Assembly (NCBI GenBank): GCA_910579705.1 | Contig: CAJTUI010000021.1 | Coordinates: 1 to 14,903 of the forward strand | Direction: 5' to 3' | Source: an uncultured Christensenella sp. | Lineage (GTDB): Bacteria; Bacillota; Clostridia; Christensenellales; Borkfalkiaceae | Length of the DNA stretch: 14,903 nucleotides | In this document: positions 5,240-11,921 of the stretch, piece after piece | How the letters are laid out: every line of letters starts with the position of its first letter | How positions within the stretch are numbered: position 1 is the stretch's first letter | Notes under the pieces: generated by a model | Told to the model about the DNA's origin: nothing | Database searches by the model: none | Seen by the model: the letters and a program-made list of their open reading frames with translations, nothing else | Position numbers and translations under genes: made by a program

Positions 5240-5781
5240 TAGAAATTTATCGGACGGAAAATGCTTTTCTTTACGAAAAAGTAAAAATTTTGCTTTGCCG
5301 CAAACTGACGGATTTTAAGATAAAAAAGACGCCCGAAGGCAAGCCGTATATAGAGGGTGACCCCCTCTGTTTTTCTATATCGCATTCCCGCGGGCACGCC
5401 CTTATAGCTATCTGCGACAGGGCGGTCGGCGTCGATTTTGAGGCGGTCGGCGTTCGGCACAAAAATTACGCGCATATTCTTGGCAGGTTCACCCCGCGCG
5501 AAAGGGCGCAAACGGACGGTTACGAGAAATTTTTATTAAACTGGGTAAACAAAGAGGCCTATATAAAAATGCTGGGCGGCACGCTCGCGCGGGATTTGAA
5601 AAGGCTTGAATATTACAACGGCAACCTGTATTGCGACGGCGCCCCCGTAGGTTGCGGGCACGCGTGCTTTTCGGACGAAAAGACGGGCCTGTTCGCCGTC
5701 TGCGCCGAGGGACACACCCGCAAAGAGCTTGAAAAAGCGCGCGTAAAACAATTCAGGCTGCGCAAGGAGGAGATTATATGA
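5236..5781 (+). CDS. 4'-phosphopantetheinyl transferase, Sfp type
   Basis: Transfers the phosphopantetheine arm of coenzyme A to a serine of an acyl or peptidyl carrier protein, converting apo to holo form. Visible family motifs are EGKPYIEG (34-41), FSISHS (46-51), the Mg-binding GVDFE (65-69, D67 and E69) and WVNKEAYIKMLGG (103-115, with W103, K106, E107, K111). At 181 residues it is somewhat shorter than Sfp itself, as in many Clostridia. It overlaps the kinase gene upstream and mtnN downstream by four bases each (ATGA), so the genes are co-translated. No carrier protein or synthase gene lies in the window, so its partner is unknown; it may serve fatty-acid ACP or a secondary-metabolite system. 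Confidence 0.87.
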   Translation: MIEIYRTENAFLYEKVKILLCRKLTDFKIKKTPEGKPYIEGDPLCFSISHSRGHALIAICDRAVGVDFEAVGVRHKNYAHILGRFTPRERAQTDGYEKFLLNWVNKEAYIKMLGGTLARDLKRLEYYNGNLYCDGAPVGCGHACFSDEKTGLFAVCAEGHTRKELEKARVKQFRLRKEEII

Positions 5782-6428
5782 AATGTTTCGTTATAGCAAT
5801 GCAGAACGAGGCCGACCCCGTAGTACGCGCTATGCGCGTCGACCGCGACCTGAAATTCTGCGGTAAGCGTATGCTTACGGGTAGCGTTTACGGCGAGCGC
5901 GCGGGGCTTATAGTCTGCGGCATTGGCAAGGTGAACGCCGCCTGCGGAACGCAGATAGCGATTGACGAGCTGGGCGCCGACAGCATAATAAACCTCGGCG
6001 TGGCGGGCGGCCTCAACAAGAGCGTCGAGGTCGGAGAAATTTACGAAATCTCCCACGCGGTGCAGTACGATTTCGATTTGACCCAGCTTAACGGCGGCGA
6101 GATAGGCACGCTGGACGAATGTAAACAAAACTATCTTCCCCTTACCGTCCGCGGCGCCTATCCTGCGAGAAAGCTTGCCACGGGCGACAGGTTCAACGAC
6201 AGCCCGACCGATTACAAGCTGATTACAAAGACGCTGGGCGCGGATATCAGGGATATGGAAGGCGCCGCAGTTGCGCAGGTCTGTATGCACGCAAAAATCA
6301 AGTGCAGTCAGTTCAAGATAATATCCGATATGGCGGGCGCGGGCAGTACGACCGCGCAATACCTTTCCAACCTTTCGAAATGTTTCCGCACGCTCGATAG
6401 AGAACTGGAAAAGATAATCAAACTCTGA
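5778..6428 (+). CDS. mtnN: 5'-methylthioadenosine/S-adenosylhomocysteine nucleosidase
   Basis: Cleaves adenine from S-adenosylhomocysteine and methylthioadenosine, removing a methyltransferase inhibitor and supplying S-ribosylhomocysteine to LuxS, encoded next. The 216-residue protein aligns with E. coli MtnN along its length. Landmarks are an early Glu in MQNEADP (E11), GIGKVNAACG (48-57), NLGVAGGL (72-79), DMEGAAVAQVC (159-169, substrate-binding M160 and E161) and ISDMAG (182-187), with the catalytic acid D184. A strong AAGGAGG ribosome site (5764-5770) inside the PPTase gene supports the ATG at 5778. It is slightly shorter than the E. coli protein (232), with the middle region compacted. 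Confidence 0.92.
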   Translation: MKCFVIAMQNEADPVVRAMRVDRDLKFCGKRMLTGSVYGERAGLIVCGIGKVNAACGTQIAIDELGADSIINLGVAGGLNKSVEVGEIYEISHAVQYDFDLTQLNGGEIGTLDECKQNYLPLTVRGAYPARKLATGDRFNDSPTDYKLITKTLGADIRDMEGAAVAQVCMHAKIKCSQFKIISDMAGAGSTTAQYLSNLSKCFRTLDRELEKIIKL

Positions 6429-6439
6429 GGTACGGCGAT

Positions 6440-6868
6440 ATGGAAAGAATACCTTCGTTTTCAAAAGACCACGACAAACTTGCGACGGGGTTGCACCTTT
6501 GCGGAACTGCGCACGGCGTGACAACGTGGGATTTGCGCTTTAAGAAACCCAACGCGGGCGATTACATTTCGCCGAAAGCGTTGCATACAATAGAGCATAT
6601 AATCGCGACCGTGCTCAGAAATTCCGAAAGAAAGGACGACGTGATATACTTCGGGCCTATGGGCTGCCGCACGGGGTTCTATCTTCTTACCGCGAATATG
6701 GACTATGCGCAGACTCTGGAACTTTTAAAGCGCAGTTTCGCGCTTGCCGAAAGCTTTAAGGAAGTGCCTGGCAACAAGCGCGAGGAATGCGGAAACTATT
6801 TGGAGCACGACCTCGAAGGCGCGATTTACGAATGTAAAAAATACGGGGAGATACTGAAACTGTTATGA
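6440..6868 (+). CDS. luxS: S-ribosylhomocysteine lyase
   Basis: Metalloenzyme that splits S-ribosylhomocysteine into homocysteine and 4,5-dihydroxy-2,3-pentanedione, the precursor of autoinducer 2. The 142-residue protein carries the HTIEH metal motif (H49, E52, H53), the third metal ligand C117 in REECGNY, the catalytic cysteine C76 in GPMGCRTGFY, and a conserved HDLEGA (123-128). It is a little shorter than B. subtilis LuxS (157) but all key residues are present. A GAGG (6427-6430) overlapping the mtnN stop serves as ribosome site. It directly follows mtnN, giving both steps of the LuxS branch of the activated methyl cycle. Its last four bases overlap the ung start. Confidence 0.95.
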   Translation: MERIPSFSKDHDKLATGLHLCGTAHGVTTWDLRFKKPNAGDYISPKALHTIEHIIATVLRNSERKDDVIYFGPMGCRTGFYLLTANMDYAQTLELLKRSFALAESFKEVPGNKREECGNYLEHDLEGAIYECKKYGEILKLL

Positions 6869-7530
6869 AACCACTTGGCGGAGGCTGGGACGAGGCGCTC
6901 GGCGAGCTGTTTGCGGACGAGCGATACCTGAAAATACGTGAATTTTTAAAGCACGAATATTCAAACTACGTCGTATATCCCGATATGTACGACCTGTTTA
7001 ACTGTTTCCGTTTCACTCCGCTTAGCGAGGTCAAGGCGGTGATACTCGGTCAGGACCCCTATCACGAGCCCAATCAGGCGCACGGGCTGTGCTTTTCGGT
7101 AAAGAAAGGCGTTGCACTTCCCCCGTCGCTGCAAAACATCTACAAGGAAATGAAGACCGACCTCGGCATAACGCAACCCAACTGCGGCGACTTGACGAAG
7201 TGGGCGAAAGAGGGCGTGCTGCTTTTAAACACCACGCTGACCGTGCGTGAGCACAGGGCGAACTCCCACTCCAAATGCGGCTGGGCGTGGTTCACCGACA
7301 GCGTGATTAAAATAATCTCCGACAAAACAGAAAACACGGTGTTTATACTCTGGGGCGGCAACGCGCGCAGTAAAACGCCGCTCATAGACGAAAAAAAGCA
7401 CCTGATTTTACAAAGCGTGCACCCCTCCCCCCTGTCCGCTTTCAACGGCTTTTTCGGTTGCCGCCACTTTTCGAAGACGAACGATTATCTCGTGAAATGC
7501 GGCAAGCAGCCGATTGACTGGCAACTCTGA
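6865..7530 (+). CDS. ung: Uracil-DNA glycosylase, family 1
   Basis: Removes uracil from DNA to start base-excision repair. The 221-residue protein has every family 1 motif: GQDPYH (62-67) with the catalytic D64, LCFSV (75-79) with the stacking F77, LLNT (120-123) with the uracil-reading N122, and HPSPLSA (186-192) with H186. The start ATG overlaps the luxS stop as ATGA, so it is the last gene of the overlapping operon. Pairing of ung with luxS seems to be genome economy rather than shared pathway. Length is normal for the family. Confidence 0.96.
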   Translation: MKPLGGGWDEALGELFADERYLKIREFLKHEYSNYVVYPDMYDLFNCFRFTPLSEVKAVILGQDPYHEPNQAHGLCFSVKKGVALPPSLQNIYKEMKTDLGITQPNCGDLTKWAKEGVLLLNTTLTVREHRANSHSKCGWAWFTDSVIKIISDKTENTVFILWGGNARSKTPLIDEKKHLILQSVHPSPLSAFNGFFGCRHFSKTNDYLVKCGKQPIDWQL

Positions 7531-7581
7531 TAATAATACGGACGGCACATTGACCGCCGACTGCGATTACAAGGAAACTAT

Positions 7582-8790
7582 ATGAAATATGCAATTATTT
7601 TAGGCGACGGTATGTCCGACTGGAAGATACCCGAGCTTAAAGACAAAACCTGTCTGGAAGCGGCGAAAACGCCGTATCTGGACAAAATAGCCCCCCTTTC
7701 GGAAGTAGGGCTTTGCAAGACCGTGCCCGACGCGCTTAAACCCGGCTCCGACGTGGCGAATATGTCCGTGCTCGGGTTCGACCCCGAAAAGTATTATACG
7801 GGCCGCTCCCCCTTGGAGGCGGTATCTATGGGCATAGCGCTGAAAGACACGGACGTTACAGTGAGGTGCAATCTTGTCACGCTCTCCGACGAAGAGGATT
7901 ACGCCGAAAAGACAATGCTGGACTATTCCGCGGGCGACGTCTCAACCGAGGAGGCCGAAGAGCTTATCGCCTGCCTGAAAGAGAGTTTCGACGGCGACGG
8001 ATTCACTCTGTATTCGGGCATATCTTACAGGCACTGCCTTGTCGCGGCCGACGGTAAAACGGGCAACCGCCTTACGCCGCCGCACGACATCACCGACAAA
8101 AAGATAGGCGCATACCTGCCCGAAGGCGTATGCGGAGAAGTTTATCTCGATTTTATGAAGAGAAGTTACGCGCTGTTAAAGGACCACCCCGTAAATATAC
8201 GGCGTATAAGCGCAGGCAAGAAACCCGCAAACTCCGTCTGGCTCTGGGGCGAGGGCACCAAACCCGCGCTGGAAAACTTCAAAAAAATGCGCGGGCTGAA
8301 AGGCGGGATAATCTCTGCCGTAGACCTTATAAAGGGCATAGGTATGCTCGCGGATATGAAGATTATAGAAGTTGACGGTGCGACGGGTAATTACGAAACG
8401 AACTTCGACGGCAAGGCCGAAACTGCCGCAAACGAGCTGATCGGCGGGCTGGATTTTGTATATATCCATATCGAGGCCCCCGACGAGTGCGGACACCACG
8501 GCGATTACGCGCACAAGGTTTACGCGATAGAAAAAATTGACGGCGTAGTAAAAAAGCTTGCGGAAAGACTTACGGACGACGGCGAAGAATTTGCCATATT
8601 AGTCTGCCCCGACCACCCCACTCCCTGCGCGTGCAAGACCCACGTTTCCGAGCCCGTGCCCTATCTTCTGTATACGAACGTAAAAAGCCTGTCGAACGGC
8701 GCGGCGAGATACACCGAGGCCGAGGCCGAAAGATGCGGTGCGTACGTTGCGCAAGGCCATAAACTTATCGAAAAACTGTTTGCATTATAA
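7582..8790 (+). CDS. apgM: Cofactor-independent phosphoglycerate mutase, archaeal-type (ApgM)
   Basis: Interconverts 3- and 2-phosphoglycerate in glycolysis and gluconeogenesis, using bound metal ions. The 402-residue protein belongs to the alkaline-phosphatase fold. GDGMSDW (8-14) provides a metal aspartate and PGSDVANMSVLGFDP (54-68) carries the phospho-acceptor S56. Late metal ligands lie in APDECGHHGD (299-308), CPDHPTPC (342-349) and KTH (352-354). This is the shorter archaeal-type enzyme also found in many Clostridia, not the 510-residue GpmI. AAGGAA precedes the ATG. It follows ung after 51 bases with no clear promoter, so it may be read from the same operon. A strong terminator follows directly. 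Relatives are sometimes annotated as putative homoserine kinases, a less likely reading. Confidence 0.9.
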   Translation: MKYAIILGDGMSDWKIPELKDKTCLEAAKTPYLDKIAPLSEVGLCKTVPDALKPGSDVANMSVLGFDPEKYYTGRSPLEAVSMGIALKDTDVTVRCNLVTLSDEEDYAEKTMLDYSAGDVSTEEAEELIACLKESFDGDGFTLYSGISYRHCLVAADGKTGNRLTPPHDITDKKIGAYLPEGVCGEVYLDFMKRSYALLKDHPVNIRRISAGKKPANSVWLWGEGTKPALENFKKMRGLKGGIISAVDLIKGIGMLADMKIIEVDGATGNYETNFDGKAETAANELIGGLDFVYIHIEAPDECGHHGDYAHKVYAIEKIDGVVKKLAERLTDDGEEFAILVCPDHPTPCACKTHVSEPVPYLLYTNVKSLSNGAARYTEAEAERCGAYVAQGHKLIEKLFAL

Positions 8791-8793
8791 TAT

Positions 8794-8827
8794 AAAACCG
8801 CGGGGGCAGAAATGCCCCCGCGGTTTT
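8794..8827. terminator. Bidirectional intrinsic terminator
   Basis: AAAACCGCGGGGGCA (8794-8808) pairs perfectly over 15 bp with TGCCCCCGCGGTTTT (8813-8827) around a GAAA tetraloop. T runs end the stem in both directions. It stops apgM on the plus strand and the CotF-like gene on the minus strand, whose stop codon it overlaps. Confidence 0.93.
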
Positions 8828-9119
8828 AATTTACTTTGAGCTGTTTTTTCTGTTTTTTAAAGGCGTCGTTCGCCTCGTCAATCATTTTCTTGACGGCAGG
8901 CTTGGGCTCGTAATACCCGCGCGACTGCATCTGCGTAAAGATACAGAACTGGTTCTCCGCAACGCCGAGAAGGTTTGTGGAAAAGTTTTTTCTAACGGCT
9001 TTCGAGCTCCCCTCGAAAAGCGCGACGGTATAAAGCTCCATAAGCTGTTTTTCTGATTCTAGCATATCCTGCAACGTATCTCTTTCGTTCAACTGGCAAT
9101 CCATTTTGGTAAGTTTCAT
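8826..9119 (-). CDS. CotF-type spore coat protein
   Basis: A 97-residue helical protein with the pattern of the Coat F family (PF07875): an N-terminal segment containing DMLESEKQLMELYT (18-31), a second helix with VAENQFCIFTQMQSRGYYEP, and a charged C-terminal tail. Members are ferritin-like two-helix or four-helix proteins of the endospore coat, or of unknown role in non-sporulating relatives. The start at 9119 has GGAGG six bases upstream, overlapping the end of the partner gene two bases away. The two genes form a short operon ending at the 8794-8827 terminator. Family recognition is from pattern memory, not from a search. Confidence 0.7.
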   Translation of the reverse strand: MKLTKMDCQLNERDTLQDMLESEKQLMELYTVALFEGSSKAVRKNFSTNLLGVAENQFCIFTQMQSRGYYEPKPAVKKMIDEANDAFKKQKKQLKVN

Positions 9120-9121
9120 TC

Positions 9122-9310
9122 TCAGCCTCCTATAAGCCCCAAAAGCGCGTTATAGCGCTGCTCGTGTTCGTCCGCAATCTTGGCCATCGTCGCCGCAAGG
9201 TCGACGTCCGTCAGCGTTTTGGAATACGCCCTTGCCTTCTTGCAAATAAGCCCTTCGGCGGTAAGCGCGTCGGAAATGAGTTCGAGTTCCTTTGACGTAA
9301 TCTCAGTCAT
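9122..9310 (-). CDS. Small spore-coat-like helical protein
   Basis: A 62-residue protein reading MTEITSKELELISDALTAEG at its start. It looks like the N-terminal half of a Coat F/ferritin-like unit: a first helix ending in LICKKARAYSK, then DVDLAATMAKIADEHEQRYNALL. The ATG at 9310 is chosen over an in-frame ATG 23 codons upstream because AGGAGG-like sequence lies directly before 9310, and the upstream ATG falls in the promoter. It is followed two bases later by the larger CotF-like gene, so the two products may work as a pair. No catalytic motif is seen. Confidence 0.65.
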   Translation of the reverse strand: MTEITSKELELISDALTAEGLICKKARAYSKTLTDVDLAATMAKIADEHEQRYNALLGLIGG

Positions 9311-9350
9311 ATAAATACCTCCGCTATCTTTATTGACTTTACGGAAAAGT

Positions 9351-9379
9351 TTTATACTCTTCAACATTTGACATGTCAT
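9351..9379 (-). promoter_or_regulatory. Promoter of the coat-like gene pair
   Basis: Minus strand ATGACA (9374-9379), a 17-base spacer and TATAAA (9351-9356), each five of six to the sigma-A consensus. The leader to the ATG at 9310 would be about 35 bases. No clear sporulation-sigma (E, F, G or K) promoter was recognised, but short consensus sites would be easy to miss by eye. Confidence 0.5.
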
Positions 9380-9395
9380 AATAAAATATGATAAA
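9368..9395 (+). promoter_or_regulatory. Promoter of the SDR-EFR1-popT genes
   Basis: Perfect TTGACA (9368-9373), a 16-base spacer and GATAAA (9390-9395, four of six). The start would lie within a few bases of GGTGAG (9399-9404), the ribosome site, so the leader is very short. The -35 overlaps the -35 of the divergent promoter. Confidence 0.45.
9369..9378. promoter_or_regulatory. Palindromic TGACATGTCA between divergent promoters, possible operator
   Basis: A perfect 10-base palindrome formed by the overlapping -35 boxes of the two divergent promoters. A bound regulator, or competing RNA polymerase, would affect both directions. No regulator gene lies beside it, so operator function is a guess. 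Confidence 0.4.
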
Positions 9396-9409
9396 ATTGG
9401 TGAGTACGT

Positions 9410-10990
9410 ATGAAAACACAGGATATAACCGTTGCGCTCACGGGAGTTACGGGCGCTATGGGCGGCGAGGTTTTGTTCAGCCTTATGACCCTGCCCGAAA
9501 ATTATAAAGTACGGTGCATTATCTATGATGCGGAGAAAAAACTTCCCGCATTTGTTAAAAAAACGTTAAAAAAGCACCGCGCGCGTATAACAATGTTCAG
9601 GGACGACGTTGCCCGCTACGAGGACTGCGAAAAACTTTTGTCCGGCGCGGACTATCTTATAAACTGCGCCGCGCTGATACCGCCCAAGTCCGACCACGAC
9701 CCGCAGAGAACCTATCTGAGCAATTATATAGGTACGAAGAACCTTGTCGACGTTGTAAAAGCGCAGGGCGGCAAGACGGCTTTCGTGCATATCGCGACCG
9801 TGGCTATGTACGGCGACCGCTCCTATCCACACGTCTGGGGCAGGGTCGGCGACCCAGTCATTTCCAGCGATTACGACTGCTACTCCCTCTACAAACTCAA
9901 AGCGGAGCGGTATCTGCTTGAAAGCGGGCTTGAAAAGTTCGTTTCTTTAAGACAGACGGCCGTTCTGCATAAGTATATGTTTGCAAACAATTTAAAGGAC
10001 GGGCTTATGTTTCACACCAGCTGGAACGGCCCGTTGGAGTGGGTTACCGACCGCGACAGCGGCGTTGCCTGTAAAAATATCCTGAAACTCGACGGCGAAA
10101 ACGGGCTGGACGGGTTCTGGAACAAAATTTATAACATAGGCGGCGGGAGCGAGTGCCGTCTTACGGGGTTCGAAACGCTTGACCGCTGCTTTAAGAAAGT
10201 TATGGGGAAGGGCGTGAAGAATTATTTCAGGCCCAACTGGAACATTCCGAGGAATTTCCACGGCGTGTGGTTTTACGACAGCGACGTGCTGGAAAATTTC
10301 CTCGGCTACCGCTCCACTACGCACGACGAGTTCTGGGACGGAATGCACGCGAAATATCCGTATTTCAAGCTTGCAAAGCTTGTGCCCGCGCCGATAGTTT
10401 CCAGGTTCGCGTTCAAGCGGCTGTTTAAAAACACCAACGCGCCGATGTACTGGATTAAACACGACAAGACGGGGCGCATAAAGGCGTTTTTCGGCGGCAA
10501 GGAAAACTTTGAGAAGATAGGCACGGACTGGAAGAAGTTCCCGCTCCTGCACGAGGGCAGGTATTGGAACGGCGAAGTGGATTACGCCGCGCTGAAAGAT
10601 ATCAACAATGTAAAAGCAAGCGGGCTGTTATTGGACCACGGCTATGACGAAACGAAACCGCTTGAAAGTCTGGACATTTCCGATCTGGACAAGGCCGCCG
10701 CGTTCAGGGGCGGAAAGTGCCTGACGCGCGACTTTACCGCGGGCAAGATTTACGAAAAAATAGACTGGCAGTGCCATAACGGACATTCGTTCTCCTCCTC
10801 GCCCTATACCATTTTAAAGGGCGGTTACTGGTGCCCGCACTGCTGCGAGCCGAAGCCCTGGCGCTACGGCGAACTTGCGAAACATATCCCGTTCTACGCG
10901 CAGGTGTATTTCGACACCCACACGCGCGACGAGGTTGACGACGTTTATCCCCTCTCCGACGACGAGGACGATTTTATCATTGACAGATGA
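9410..10990 (+). CDS. Extended-SDR NAD(P)-dependent epimerase/dehydratase fused to a C-terminal zinc ribbon
   Basis: 526 residues. The N-terminal half is an extended short-chain dehydrogenase: nucleotide loop TGVTGAMGG (11-19), D65-D66 after the third strand, INCAALIPP (84-92), and catalytic YSLYK (Y158, K162). Such enzymes act on sugar nucleotides, steroids or similar alcohols and ketones; the substrate is unknown. A linker of about 200 residues follows, rich in aromatic residues (for example YPYFK, YWIKHDKTG). Near the C terminus is a zinc-ribbon-like motif, WQCHNGHSF then YWCPHC (C455, H459, C475, C478), resembling 'W-C-x-GH...CPxC' ribbons (PF14311-like). The end is acidic (DDEDDFIIDR). 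The start at 9410 has GGTGAG five bases upstream. Its stop overlaps the EFR1 start (ATGA), so the redox protein is likely a working partner. Confidence 0.78.
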   Translation: MKTQDITVALTGVTGAMGGEVLFSLMTLPENYKVRCIIYDAEKKLPAFVKKTLKKHRARITMFRDDVARYEDCEKLLSGADYLINCAALIPPKSDHDPQRTYLSNYIGTKNLVDVVKAQGGKTAFVHIATVAMYGDRSYPHVWGRVGDPVISSDYDCYSLYKLKAERYLLESGLEKFVSLRQTAVLHKYMFANNLKDGLMFHTSWNGPLEWVTDRDSGVACKNILKLDGENGLDGFWNKIYNIGGGSECRLTGFETLDRCFKKVMGKGVKNYFRPNWNIPRNFHGVWFYDSDVLENFLGYRSTTHDEFWDGMHAKYPYFKLAKLVPAPIVSRFAFKRLFKNTNAPMYWIKHDKTGRIKAFFGGKENFEKIGTDWKKFPLLHEGRYWNGEVDYAALKDINNVKASGLLLDHGYDETKPLESLDISDLDKAAAFRGGKCLTRDFTAGKIYEKIDWQCHNGHSFSSSPYTILKGGYWCPHCCEPKPWRYGELAKHIPFYAQVYFDTHTRDEVDDVYPLSDDEDDFIIDR

Positions 10991-11886
10991 AAGTAATTTT
11001 ATATGTATTTTCGGGCACGGGCAACACGCTTAAAGCCGCGTCACTGTTTAAAAAGTATCTGAATGCCGACGTAACGGTTTACCGCGTTTCCGCGAAAAGC
11101 GGAAACGCGCCCTCCGCGGAGGGGTTCGACCTTGTCGGTATCGGTTATCCCGTGCACGCGTTCAACGCACCCGAACCCATCCTCAAATTCGTAAAAACGC
11201 TGCCCGAAGTTGCGTACAGGCGCGCGTTTGTGTTCAAGACCTCTGGCGAGGGACTGCACATAAACGACTGCTCTTCCCAAAAATGTATAAAGATTTTGAA
11301 GGGCAAGGGCTACGACGTGACAATGGAGCGGCATATCGTACTGCCGTACAATATGATTTACCGCCACAGCGATGCAATGGCCAAACAGATGTGGATTTAC
11401 GCCAAAGCATATATAAAATATATCTGCGGCGAACTTGAAACGTTCAAGCGCGACAAGGTTAAACTGCCCGTCTACAAGACCTTTTACGCGCCGCTTTTGC
11501 GCGTAACGGAGCAGAAGTTCGCGCACCTGCACGGCCCGCTTTTCAAAGTGGATACCAACAAGTGCATAAACTGCGGCAAGTGCGAAAGAACCTGCCCCGA
11601 AGACAACATTGTGTTAAAGGACGGAAAATACAAGTTCGGAACGAAATGCGTGCTGTGTATGGGTTGCTCGTTCGGTTGCCCCGTAGACGCTATCCACGTA
11701 GGCATTTTCAAGTTCTGGAAAGTGAACGGCAGTTACCGTATGGAAGAGCTTGCAAAGGACGAAAGCATTGTGTTTCCGCTCGTTCCAGACCACGCCAAAG
11801 GCATTTATCGCCTGTATAAAAAGTATTACAGGGAAATAGGTAAAAAGCTTGAAAGCGCGGGCATAGACGTAAAAGATTACGTATAA
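10987..11886 (+). CDS. EFR1-type flavodoxin-ferredoxin fusion protein
   Basis: Cytoplasmic electron carrier of 299 residues. The N-terminal flavodoxin-like domain has the FMN phosphate loop SGTGNT (9-14) and GYPVHAFNAP (53-62). The C-terminal domain has two 4Fe-4S sites: C193, C196, C199 with C203, and C221, C224, C227 with C231 (CxxCxxCxxxCP type). This order is characteristic of the EFR1 family found widely in Clostridia, whose physiological partners are mostly unknown. It is translationally coupled to the SDR gene, which suggests it donates or accepts electrons for that enzyme's reaction; this is inference from context. Length and motif order are typical and nothing is missing. Confidence 0.88.
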   Translation: MKVILYVFSGTGNTLKAASLFKKYLNADVTVYRVSAKSGNAPSAEGFDLVGIGYPVHAFNAPEPILKFVKTLPEVAYRRAFVFKTSGEGLHINDCSSQKCIKILKGKGYDVTMERHIVLPYNMIYRHSDAMAKQMWIYAKAYIKYICGELETFKRDKVKLPVYKTFYAPLLRVTEQKFAHLHGPLFKVDTNKCINCGKCERTCPEDNIVLKDGKYKFGTKCVLCMGCSFGCPVDAIHVGIFKFWKVNGSYRMEELAKDESIVFPLVPDHAKGIYRLYKKYYREIGKKLESAGIDVKDYV

Positions 11887-11909
11887 GTATTACACATACT
11901 TAAATTGAA

Positions 11910-11915
11910 TATAAT
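11910..11915 (+). promoter_or_regulatory. Perfect -10 box just upstream of popT
   Basis: TATAAT sits seven bases before the popT ATG at 11922, with no good -35 at 16-18 bases upstream. If used, the transcript would begin at or next to the ATG and be leaderless. The AT-rich context makes a chance match possible. Confidence 0.3.
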
Positions 11916-11921
11916 TTTTAT

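Noticed and set aside
5613..6524. 303-codon minus-strand open frame opposite the PPTase, mtnN and luxS genes
   Set aside because: The plus-strand genes are unmistakable families with conserved active sites; the antisense frame is a by-product of GC-rich codon use.
9992..10552. 186-codon minus-strand frame inside the SDR gene
   Set aside because: Antisense shadow of a well-supported gene, without ribosome site or recognisable domain.
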